Assembly: GCA_905160935.1 (NCBI GenBank)
Contig: CAJHZI010000425.1
Coordinates: forward strand, 2,306,001 to 2,370,000
DNA length: 64,000 bases
Direction: 5' to 3'
Source: Enchytraeus crypticus
Lineage: Eukaryota; Annelida; Clitellata; Enchytraeida; Enchytraeidae
The notes beneath the pieces were generated by a model. The model was not told the origin of the DNA. It searched no databases and saw only the letters and a list, made by a program, of their open reading frames with translations. Both the position numbers and the translations under genes were made by a program. Shown in pieces: positions 1-10,900 of the stretch. How positions within the stretch are numbered: the stretch's first letter is position 1; the number at the start of each line of letters is the position of its first letter.

Positions 1-1032
1 TACTGGAGAACTCTGGTAATCTCTGATTGTTTCCTAGAAGGGTTACTTTTTGACTGACGCTACTTTCAAATGAAGAATAGAAAAAATAAAACTTTTGTTT
101 TCAGCTTCACTTCACATAATTCTATAATTAAGCCTATTATTTGAGTTCCGGAGGCAATCTTTGCGAAGCGTTGCAGGGGCTATCTTATACCGATCATCGT
201 CCTGGGCTGAGCCTGTGGCTTGTGGCATGCTGTTCGAATACGGATCAGTAGTTTCAGGGTTACTCAGTGCCCTCTCCGTCACGAACATGCTATATATCGA
301 GCAGGAAACTGATGCGAAACAGAAGTTTCTCGAATGTGAAGAGATACCACAGAGTAGTTTCAATCGCACAAATAAATTTAAGCTGGTAAAGCTAATGTTA
401 GCGTCAGTTTCCTCACTCGAAAGCGGTATCAGTAACAGGCGAGCTCAGGATTTGAACCCCTCACATTCTGATCCGCGGTCGGTATCTTGCCGACATCGCC
501 TCTGGCTGCAGCCTAAATTAGACAAAGTATTGAATGGAATTAAGAATTGACGAAACTTTCTAACCATATTATATTATAAAAAAGATAATATAATAGGCGC
601 AGAATTTAAAATGTAATTTATTATCATGAATTGTCTCGGCATTACAACGTTCATTTAGTTAAACTATACTATTTTACTCTTTATTAGTTTACGTTCTGTT
701 TCACTAAATGTTGCTCAATTTTTCATATACCTATGAATGAATGACGCAGAATCGTCGAGAAACAAATCTTTTCCAACGTTCACCTGGTCATCATCTGTCG
801 ACCCATTCGTACACGGTGTGCTCGCAAAACTTGGAGGCCTATTTAGCGCTTTTGGACGAGAACCTTTGGGCACGGCTGCGCTAGTTGATACACTCCTGCG
901 CAGCGCTGCGCTAGTGGATCCATTGTTGCGCAGCGCTGCGCCATTAAGCGTGGTCTTTTTCACAAAGCTTTCATTATCGTCCAGCGAAGCTGCCACGACG
1001 ACCAGATTATCATCAAAATGCACCGAAGACAT
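1..1032 (-). CDS. 5' part of an unidentified gene (two exons, runs off the left edge)
   Basis: I do not recognise this gene. On the minus strand an ATG at 1032-1030, directly preceded by TA so that a stop overlaps it, opens a 100-codon reading frame ending at a GTATAT donor (exon 1032-731, phase 2). A CTTCTAG acceptor then starts an in-phase exon at 33 that reads RKQSEITRVLQ and leaves the window. The protein begins MSSVHFDDNLVVVAASLDD and is rich in Ser, Thr, Ala and Asp, so its N-terminus is probably disordered. Residues about 30-50 come from three near-copies of a 30-bp unit containing GCGCAGCGCTGCGC, giving repeated S-T-S-A-A-L-R. The exon is GC-richer than its surroundings. The opposite strand is also open (737-1042), so strand choice rests on the splice sites and the ATG context. 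Confidence 0.45.
205..325 (+). repeat. Degenerate SINE-A copy
   Basis: The order of blocks matches the SINE-A family defined by better copies in this window: GGCTGAGCC-GTGGC head, TTCGAATACGGATCAGTA, a decayed B-box-like GGGTTACTCAG, TCCGTCAC, then CGAGCAGGAAACTGA. It is much more diverged than the other copies. Confidence 0.5.
388..513 (-). repeat. SINE-A copy (tRNA-derived)
   Basis: Read on the minus strand it has the head GGCTGCAGCCAGAGGCGATG, then CGGCAAGATACCGACCGCGGATCA, a GGGTTCAAATCC-type pol III B box, and the body ending in CGAGTGAGGAAACTGACGCTAACATTAGC. Related copies occur at 11053, 37643, 41441, 46024 and 60011. Confidence 0.75.
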
Positions 1033-1182
1033 TAGAGAATGATCTCCTCGTTCTTAAGAAAGATGAACAGTGTTAAATACAAACGTATAAACTGGTTAAG
1101 TAGGCTACTGAATAATTAATTCATAATAATTAATAAATAATTAATTAGTAATAATTAATTTAAACTAAAAAACCTTCCGTTT

Positions 1183-1425
1183 ATTGTGCCGTTAATCCCT
1201 ATTCGGGGTCGACACGGAGGGGACTAGATAGGAAATGGAACATTAAGGTCCGGCTATCCGTCGGCCTGACACCACCAAGTGTACGCGCCTTGGTTTCTTT
1301 TCGTCGCGTTGAAGAGAAAAACCCACGTCGCTACTCAGTTTCGAACCCGCGAGCTAGACCGCGACCTCTAGCTCAGTAGACGAGCTCTCTACCACTGCAG
1401 CACGAAGTGCTCCACTGAAATTCAC
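1183..1425 (-). repeat. SINE-C: tRNA-derived SINE
   Basis: On the minus strand the head (about 1405-1330) has a tRNA-like A box (GTGGTAGAGAGCTCGTC) and B box (GCGGGTTCGAAACTG). A GC-rich body follows and the tail reads CCCGAATAGGGATTAACGGC. The tail is echoed at 39768-39795. The tRNA part lacks a convincing acceptor stem, so a functional tRNA gene is unlikely. Confidence 0.7.
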
Positions 1426-4263
1426 ACTATAATTATACCTATTTCGCGTTCAATTTAAAGTTTAATTATTAGAGCGGATGAAAAGACATGGAACGAACTG
1501 AGAATTTATGTTCAGAACCAATTAAATACACCCAAAGACATAGGATACACTAGTAGGCCTAGTTCAAATCTGGATTAAAACTAAACTCTGTACTTAAAAC
1601 TTAACTTAATTATACTGGTTCAGGAAGTCGCAAGGACTTGCAACACCAGTTTAGGCGTAATTTCATATCTCAATAGACCGTAAAGAAAAGATATATACTA
1701 ACAAACTTAAAACAGGTTGAGTTGGTACTGGAAAGGCACGCTACATGAGCAGCCGTGTGCTTCCTTTCCGCCCGTATCCAGGATTTTCCTGCACAGATAT
1801 CTGTGCGCAGAGGTGCAATACACTATACATGTATAAGCAACTATCAACTAAGCTGGATATCATTAGTCTATATATGGGTCCTATGTTTTACATAAAAACC
1901 TCTAAGGAAGCCAATCAGACTCAAATTTAATTAAACTTCGACTATGGATGAATTGTAAGAAAGTACTTCTGTTAAACTAATACTTCCTGATTACTAACTT
2001 ACACTACTAATTACTGAAATACTAATTTACACTACTATATACTGAAGTACCAAGTTACCAACTGACTCTACTTCATATTGAAGTATTAACACTACTTTAT
2101 TGAAATACTAACTTATACTACTACTTACTCCACAAGTAACGATCACTAAACTGTAGGCTGCAAGTGAGAGAAATTGAAATATTTTTATGATCAGATTGAC
2201 TACTAGAAAACACCGGTGTGGACTAGATCGAGACTAATTTTATTTAATTCAAGCCGTGACTTTTTCAATTTATTCCATAATGGACTTGAAAATAATCCCT
2301 AACTCAATTAATCATTAGTCCTACGTCGACATTGACTACTTGTTGAAAATTTAGTAGAATCGAGTCTAAAATAGTCTATATCCAGTTTGAATTAACGGCT
2401 GTGTAAACTAGTTATAAACATAAACATATGTGCAAACCTCAAGATAAACAGCTGCGGTCAGCTACCTACAAAATTAATAGTCTAATTAAAAGCTTCCCTT
2501 CTTGCCTTGAATGTAGTTTATTAAAATAAAATGATGCAAACCGACCATTGTCAACAGTTGTCTTGCAAGAAAGCCATGCAAGAGGACTTTGCATACTATA
2601 TGACGAGTTTGTGCACTGGAATCTATGCAAGCGTGTACACTGAACTGTTTTTAAAATAGTTGTAGCCTTGATGGGCATACGTTAGAATCAATAGGCCTGT
2701 ATGTTCTTTTTTCACGTAGCTTTTGCATAATGTACTATGTTTTTGCGATTAAATTTTAGTGAAAATAAGAGATATCGATATATCTACTAGAATCTAGGCG
2801 GGTTATAAGATGTTACCTGAGCTATCAGTAACTTAGATCTACATGTATAATCACCGATGATGAGCAAGCTTGCCTATATGCTGACAATTTGATAAGCACA
2901 CATTTAACTAAGGAGAAAGTATTTCGCTCAGGACTATTTCAATTGTTTACGAGTCGACACTCTTATTGCAAGGCCAGTTTCGACCGCGTGGAAACAACAC
3001 AGTGCAGTAAGAGTACAATATCGTAAGACTAAATCGATTACTGTCAGATTAAATCTAGTTCTCAGAAGTTATTAGAAAAGCTGATGGGAATTCAGTGATT
3101 CTCTTCGTGGTCTTCTTAAGAAACACTCACAGTTTTGATAATAATAATGCCTCAAGGAGGCATTGAGGGGCAGTTAGCTCGTTGTATAACCGAGATTTTA
3201 TTCTTTGCTGCTCAAAATGTGACACAATCTCATGTTTTAAATCCAGCTAAGCTGCCAAGTTTTCCAAGTAAATTTCACACTTTAAGTGCTGTAACAGTTT
3301 ACAAGTAAATGTCTAAAGCGAAGATTACACACATATTTGTTATTGATGAACAACATACTGTTATTATTGACTTATTAACACAACTTTAATAATTTTATAA
3401 TTTAGACTTTTGTTTTATCCGTACAGCTAGGCTTGTTTAGATGAAAAAGAGTTTTTAATTACGCGCAATAGTGACATGTTAGTAACAGTTACAAACTCAT
3501 TGCACTCAAGTCCTGACAATTTCATCAGCAGAAAGAGTTTTATTTTTATAGTACTCAGCGCCTGATCACACGGTCACTGGATGCATTAGTGTTTTGTGTC
3601 AACAAGTGTTAACCAAAAGTTTCGCTAACTGAAGGCCTATATAATATACTGGTACATAGAGTTAATCTGAAAAGTTTCGTTCAAAGCGCCAGCATTTAGG
3701 ATAGGTTATTTCGTATACAGCGTTCATTAACTACATGAATATCCACGCAACATTTAAAATGTAAGAAATTGACACGTTCGATTGAAAGTCTTATTATTGG
3801 CACTTTTAAAGTAATTAACTTGAAATTATATTGAATTTATGTAAAAAGTTAAAACTTACGAAATTCTACATAAAATATATGTAAGAATTAATTTAATAGC
3901 AGATAATAACAATTCTACATAACAATTTAGATTAGATAAGTAATTTAAGGTTCGTTTCATGACTCTACGACGACATAAGTGACGATATTTTTGGCTTTTG
4001 CTGCGGATTTCTGTCATGTAGTCCGGAACTGATTTTAATGTTTATTTAATTTATTAACTGTTTATTTAATATGATTTAACTATTATTTAACTTATTTAAC
4101 CGCTGAATACTATGCCAGAGGAAATGTCTGACATATATCTCAGTGATGGTGAGAATTAAATAAATTCCTACAAAATACGCTAAATGAATAGAGAGGTTCA
4201 AGAATCATCATAAATGATGAACGGAATAAACGAGTGTTTTTGCAATAATGTGCAAACGTTAGC
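1426..4263. other. AT-rich intergenic DNA with one degenerate tandem repeat
   Basis: No coding signal was seen. At about 1975-2135 a 28-35 bp unit of the type ACTGAAATACTAACTTACAC recurs five to six times with poor conservation. The rest is unique AT-rich sequence with no splice-consistent open frames. Confidence 0.5.
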
Positions 4264-4270
4264 AATAATA

Positions 4271-4301
<31 letters not shown>
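4264..4301. repeat. (AAT)n microsatellite
   Basis: An almost pure AAT triplet run of about 38 bp lies immediately upstream of the retroelement fragment at 4302. Confidence 0.9.
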
Positions 4302-4612
4302 GGGAAAGTTGGATAAATACCGTGATCTGTCCTTAGGATATGAAGTTGTTCGGGTGGCCATTGAAACCATGGGCCCGATGAATCCCGAAGGAGCTGACTT
4401 TATTAATGGCATAGGCAGACTTATTGCAGAGCAAACCGGCGATAAGCGAGAGACTTCTTTTCTTTGGCAAAGGCTTTCCATGACCTTGCAAAGATTTAAT
4501 GCAGTCTGCTTCAATAATTCTTTTAACCCGTTTGATGACCTCTAGTAGCCGGGCGGCGATTCAGCACGTATGGTCGTTTTTATCAAACCCCAGGTTAAAA
4601 AAAAAGAAAAAA
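4302..4612 (+). mobile_element. 3' fragment of a non-LTR-type retroelement (endonuclease-like C-terminus)
   Basis: An open frame (about 4303-4545) reads KYRDLSLGYEVVRVAIETMG and later SFLWQRLSMTLQRFNAVCF. It is clearly homologous to the C-terminal 60 residues of the fragment at 23780-24379 (FETLGPIN, TGDKSEKSFLWQRLSIALQRFNAVCF). This is the tail of the long C-terminal region that follows reverse transcriptase in a retroelement family I recall from invertebrates. A short 3' UTR with AAACCCCAGG ends in an A-rich run, then TAATAATA. The copy is 5'-truncated and borders an AAT array on its left and TAATAATA on its right. Confidence 0.65.
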
Positions 4613-4621
4613 AAGTAATAA

Positions 4622-4885
4622 TACCAATAACCTTCGACAATTTCTATAGCGGTGTCATGGCCAGTGCGACAGTAAAAATACTGTGACAGTTACTGATATC
4701 TTCATTTATCTCTGGTTATTATTTTGTAATATATATTTATCTACAGTTATTGATATCTTCATTTATGTATGGTTACTATTTTTTCATACATGTATATCTA
4801 CAGTTATTGGTATCTTCATTTATCTATGGTTATTTTTTCATAATAATAATAATAACCTCCGACAATTTCTATAGCGGTGTCATGA
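4622..4885. repeat. Tandem array inside a 33-bp direct repeat
   Basis: Three copies of a roughly 62-bp unit (core GATATCTTCATTTAT) span about 4690-4840. A 33-bp block (AATAACCT.CGACAATTTCTATAGCGGTGTCATG in two parts) stands on both sides, at about 4627-4659 and 4851-4883. Confidence 0.7.
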
Positions 4886-5218
4886 TCGGTGTCTGATACA
4901 CGATTATTAATGCAACTTTAGCGATCAGCAGCTACTAAGTTGTTTACAGAAGTTGCTTTGTTAAGCGTTGCTTTGTTAAGTTTGACGAGGAGTGAAGTTT
5001 TATCAAGAGCCGATTAAATAAAGCAAAGTGATCGGTCCATCCGTGTATGTATAAGTCCCACAAGAGTTTTAAGAGTTTTCTATTACAACTACTCGAGAGA
5101 TATTTAAATCTATAGCTAGTTGACGCAGCCGACCTCCTAGTACATCAACTTTCTAAGTTCAGGAATTTTCCAGTTTGAAGGACAAACTGTCACACTACAG
5201 TGTTTATGAGTTAATGGA

Positions 5219-5300
5219 TTTAATTAATCAATCAATCAATCAATAAGAATTTAACGTCCGGTTCCTCGCCATTAGACGACGAGGACTGAGATATTTTGGC
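5219..5300 (-). repeat. SINE-D fragment with (AATC)n tail
   Basis: An AATC run (CAATCAATCAATCAATCAAT) is followed by AAGAATTTAACGTCCGGTTCC and a small CGTC/GACGACG hairpin. Sense orientation is minus, so the tail reads (ATTG)n. The same end is seen at 6660, and in plus orientation at 18960-19025. Confidence 0.6.
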
Positions 5301-5385
5301 ATTTGATATCGCATCATGTGTATATATACAGAATCAGTAAAAACACACTGAGAGAGATGCATAATGATGCATAGAGACGGCGAGA

Positions 5386-5450
5386 AGAGCGAGAGAGAGA
5401 GAGAGAGAGAGAGAGATAAGAGGGAGAGAGATAGTGTGAGAGAGAGAGAC
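5386..5450. repeat. (GA)n-rich tract
   Basis: GAGA runs with interruptions cover about 5388-5448. No gene is associated with them. Confidence 0.8.
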
Positions 5451-6125
5451 ATACATGTATAATCGAGAGTCGGAACATTGATCTATAATGACAGCATATA
5501 ATTTAAACTTCGTCACACGATGAAATCGATGTGAAATATATAATCCAAATTTACATAATTTCTCAGGCAATGTCAGTAACAAACGGATCCGAGAAATAGC
5601 AATAATATAGCACAGTGTCAAAGTCCTACAGTGAATTTCTTCACTAATATAACGCAACACTAATAAAATAAAATATTAAATTTGACATATTCACATTTTA
5701 CATATTTACCTATTCAATGTCTCGATATGACTCGTTTAACTGGCTCGATTACAGTAAACATGAGTTCAATACTATAAATACTACAAAAGTAAAAGCCAAC
5801 AAAAGACTATTTAGGGCAATAGTTAAGAGCATCTTGAGAAAACAATGTTATAATCTCAGTTTAACTCAGATTTATTAAAACCAGTAAAACCAGTAAAATA
5901 TTATACCTATAACAAAGATCAATCTATAATTAACATAGCAAATATATTTGAGCTTATAAAACACTGTTTGAAATAAAAGATAAGAAATAGTAACAAATTA
6001 TTATTTATAAACGAGAAAGCTTAAAAAGGGCACATTCTACTAGGCTACTTTGAATTCTAGAAAAAATATTTTGTAAAGCATAACAAATAAATTCTATAAA
6101 AACGACTGGCTCTGAGGTTCGATAG
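5451..6125. other. AT-rich sequence, nothing recognised
   Basis: No coding or repeat structure was identified. It lies downstream of the gene ending at 6419 (minus strand). A minus-strand AATAAA (TTTATT at about 5868) is one possible polyadenylation signal for that gene. Confidence 0.3.
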
Positions 6126-6129
6126 CTTC

Positions 6130-6420
6130 AGAAAGATGAAATCTGTACTCAGTGACACCACCATTTACAGACGTCATCATTAAATGGCGTCACCATTCAA
6201 TGACGTAAACATTAAATAGCATCACAATCAATGACCTCATCATTAAATGGCGCTACCATTCAATGATGTAAACATTAAATAGCATCACAATTCAATGACG
6301 TCATCATTAAATGACGTCACCATTCAATGATGACGTCGACATTACATGCAGCCGCTATTCAATGACGACGGCTATCAATTACGTCATAATTTGATAACGT
6401 CCACATTCAATGACGTCATC
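6130..6420. repeat. Degenerate tandem repeat carrying TGACGTCA-like motifs
   Basis: A unit of about 20 bp (CATTCAATGACGTCATCATT pattern) repeats with drift, in higher-order blocks of roughly 60 bp. Several copies contain the palindrome TGACGTCA or near variants (about 6170, 6297, 6315, 6333, 6411). The array touches the stop codon of the minus-strand gene at 6421-6419, so it forms the start of its 3' UTR. Confidence 0.75.
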
Positions 6421-7882
6421 AATGTCGCCATCCCACTTCGTGACCGTCGATCATCTGAGGCTCGAGGAATCCTCTGAACTGTTTCCCGTCACAAGTCCAT
6501 CGGACTCCGTATCCTGCACTCATTGCAGGCACAAAAATAGAAATTATAACATTTCTAGAAATTATAAAATATATAACATATACAACATATATAATATACA
6601 ATATGTATAATATATAACATACAACATATATAATATATAACATATAATATATAATAATAATAATAATAAAGGTTTAACGTCCGTTTCCTCATCCAGGGAT
6701 GAGGTCAGGGACGTCCCCAACAGCACACATCACTACAGATCAATTCACCCAGACCAATCTGCAAAAGAAATTTGCTGAGAAGTCAGGTCCTAAACGAATG
6801 CCAGTCCGGTGATCAAAAAATGGTCAGTGTACACTGTGAGTCATAAAAAACATGTGCGCAGTATTTCGTCCACAACTTTGACACTTGTAAACCGATTTTG
6901 AAAATATTTTCAGAATTATAAGGAAGAAAAGTATTAATCATAAATCTAGTTTTTTGACACTTTCGGTATAATTTAAACAATAACAGACGATTTTACAAGC
7001 ACAGTCTGTTTTTGTTGAAATTTAAAAATGATGTTTACTAATGAAGATAAAGCCCTCATAAACCACTTGTACCTATTAATGGGTTATGGCGCACATCGGT
7101 TGATTGCCGAATTTCCAAAAAACTGGTCGCTGGGGGGGCTATATTGCTTATTAAAGAAATTACGCCGGACTGGGAGCACCGATAGAAGGAAGGGCAGTGG
7201 ACGACCGAAGAGCATAAGAACTGAGCATTCTGTAGCGGTTGATTTACTTAAACTGAATATTTTCATTCGCCTTTATTTTCAAGCACTGCTTCAACGTAAA
7301 ACTAATAATTAACAGAGTCACTTAACGTTATTTTATAGCAAATGTTATCCTGATTATACCCATGCAGGAAGTTAAAAAATCGGTTCACTAATACCAAAGT
7401 TACGAGCGAGAGACTGCGCACATGTTTTTTTTGACTCACAGTGTAGATTGATTATGTCTACGGTTGGAAAAGGAAAGTCTTAAGCTTGCTAGATAATGTT
7501 GAAAGATAACATTTAATATATAACATATAACATAATATATAACCTATATAACATATATAGAAATTAAAACATATCTAGTATCCCAGTAAGATTAGAGGTT
7601 TACTGTAAAAATCTCAAACAATCTTCAGCAATCTCATTTTAATGAGCACATCATCGAACAATGCAGCAGTCAATCTAATCATCATCATCATCAAATTAAT
7701 CCTACCACAACAGCCTCTCAATTTCATTTCTTGTAAAATGATTAATTTTCCATATAAATTATGGAATCTCGATGTGCACTATTAAACCATTCTTCCGTAT
7801 ATCCAAATGCACCGGAAATTGAGAGAAAATAGGAAATATAAGCCGGTTTTAGTTAGATTATATTCAAACTTCCTTGATCCAA

Positions 7883-7963
<81 letters not shown>

Positions 7964-10900
7964 CTGGGGAAAAAAAATCTCCTAGCGATATCTCAATAAA
8001 GAAAACTCAAAATATCTCTACGAAATTTACGGAGCTTCTAGGGGAATTTCTGCGTATATCCTTCAAATTTGATGAAAATATTTTCAGTAGTTACGAAATT
8101 ACAGAATTTTTACGAGAAAAGTGCTAAAAACAATTTTAACAAGGCTTTTCGAAGTGTCAGTCGTTCCTTATAAAGAAAATAACGAGCCTGAAAAGGGCCG
8201 TTTACTTAAGTGGTGGAGTTTAAGCCTGCACTACCTTGTTAGCTACTCCAATAAAAGATGCCTTAAATTCGTTCTTCTGTTAAAATTATTCCTAAATTTT
8301 GAAAAAATATCCAGTACTTTTGTTTAAATAAGCCTTGTTAAAATTGATTTAACATTTTTTCGAAGAAACGCTGTATTTTTGTTACTTCTAAATATATTTT
8401 CACCAAATTTGCAGGATACATGTAGAAATTCCTCCTCTGGAAGCTCCGAAAATTTTGTTAAACTATTTTAAGTTTTGTCCAAGTTATTAAGACTTTTGAT
8501 TAAAAAAGCCTTGTCAAAACTGATTTTGCACTTTTTTCGTAGAAACGCTGTAATATATTTCCTGCTCAATAGATTTTCATCAAATTTGCAGGATATACGC
8601 TGAAATTTCTCCCCTAGAAGTTCTGTAAATTTCGTACAGATAGTTTGAGTTTTCTTAAAGTTATTGAGATTTCGCTAGGGGATTATTTTTTTTGCCCAGT
8701 CTGTATATACAGGCCTATACGTTATCAAGTACTAGACTAAACTCAGCAACCATTGGAACTTATAAATTTGGCAGAGACTTATAATCTTTTGTGAAAGCGG
8801 ACCATAAATAATTGTTTATAATAATGGCCTTCTCAGAGCCTTCCTTGTAAACCAGGCCATATCAGTAAAGTAAGCTGCATCAGAACTGTAGGTCTATCAT
8901 AAAGAAAAAGTATCTTAGAACCACAATACTGAAGGCTGTGAAGAGTATAGTATAATCAGTGAAATGCATTAAAGAGGTAAATGACAACAAAAATTCTAAT
9001 ATACCATTTTCTTGTCGTGCTTCAATTATTTTGACATCATGCTGCACAGGATAACAAAGTAAATAGTAAATATAACAAATAGCATAATTAATTCTAATAA
9101 TAATTTAACAATAATGTGTTTATACTATAAAATATTAAGGACATTATAACACAGCAAATACAATGATAAAATGAATGGAAGATAAACAATTTCCTACATA
9201 TTTAACTTAAGCAAAAACATTCAGAAAATTCTCTCCCTCAATCCATCTAGGGTTTCCTTAAATGATATATCCCTTGTAAACACTTAAACTAACAAGTTCA
9301 ATCACGCTCATGAAAAAGCATTTGTAGAAAGAACGCTAATTCTGTACTAAATAATATACAATTTCATATGCTTAAAATATAGCCTTGCCTAATACTACGA
9401 GACTAAACCCAGTGAGGAATGAGATCTAAGAACATATAAGAAATTTAATATAAATAGTCAGCTGGTTACTTGATTTTTGTTAAACGTACTTATACAGTGT
9501 CATTCTCTATCTACTGAACTATATATTTGTGTTAGCTAAGTGTTTTGGTGAGTATTAAACAAGCATGTAATGCTTCCTGACTCAGTACTAAATGCTATCT
9601 TAGGTTATGTTACTCACCGGAAGTTGATGAATGTTTATCCACAGAGCATTGTCCAATATGGTCATCATTCTCTCACAGGCGTGCTCATTCTTAGCAGCCT
9701 CGCCTAAGTAAAAAACAGAATACAAAAGGAAAACAATTAAAAGAATAAAAAAGAGCACATGGCCGAATTCTTCTGGGTTTTGTAAATATAAAGAATAAAT
9801 AAGTTACTCGGTAAATTGAAAATAAATTCGACTACATATTTAATATTACTAATCTAATTAATATAACACTTTTCAAGTTAATGAAGTAGCAAATTACTAG
9901 GTAATAGATTAACAGAATCAAGCAGCCTTACTTCCTGTGCAGACTCCCCACCAGGTGGTGCTTCTGTCTCGATGACTGTGCTTAGCCAGAGCACGAGCTC
10001 CCACTGTTAGCACAGACTCAGATTCTGGGCTGTGATCACAACATCAATTATAAAAGTCTAGTTAAAGGCATAGTTAAATATCATTTTCCTCTCTCGAAAG
10101 CATGCAGATTAAAATATTAAATGAATAAAGAAGTGAATAAAAGATATTTCTTCTTCTGGTGCCAAACACAGGGTTATTTAAATAATTACATATAACTGCA
10201 ACTTTTTTGCAAGCAGTACTGCAAAATATTATTGCAAAGATAATTTTTAAACCATTTTTAACAATAGCACTCTTTCATGTAGTTAAGAAGAAACTTCAAG
10301 AAAGTATAAATATAAAAATACTTTTTTCAAAATACTTTTTTTCATCCTCTAATATTTACATAATTTTAAGATTTAAATGATTCCAATGTAATATGCATTT
10401 AGAAAATCAGAAAATTTATATTTTATTCAAATATTCATGCAAGCAAAGTCTGAAAAAGTGTTTCAGAATCACTCTCAGTATATTTTGCAACTTTTCAATT
10501 AACTAAAAATTTTAAACCAAAAAACACTAAATCGTTGGCAAATTTAAAAAAAAAAATTAATTACTGCTACTTAAATATTCAAATAATTCTAATAACTAAG
10601 CTAACCTGTGTCGCTCGCAGAAAGTTTTTACTAGAGTATTTCTAGGTGGTGGCCAGAAATCAAACGAACCAATAGTTTTTCTCAAGCCCAATAAATCCAA
10701 TAAACCTCGTCGATCTAATCTCTGAAAAGTTCATAAATATCAGATTAAACGTAAATATTGTTTAGTAAACATTTTCTTTTTAATTATTATTGAAAACTTT
10801 GGTTTCAAAATCACTTTAACAATTCCTTATTAACATTCATCTAAGCGTACGTTAACTAATGTTTAAATTACTCACTCATCTATATTCCATATTAAAGTGA

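Noticed and set aside
1330-1405. Possible genuine tRNA gene
   Set aside because: A and B boxes are present, but acceptor-stem pairing is poor and the sequence continues into a SINE body.
4140-4514. Minus-strand frame with a poly-Leu stretch resembling a membrane protein
   Set aside because: The Leu run is the AAT triplet array read on the other strand, and the remainder is the antisense of the retroelement fragment.
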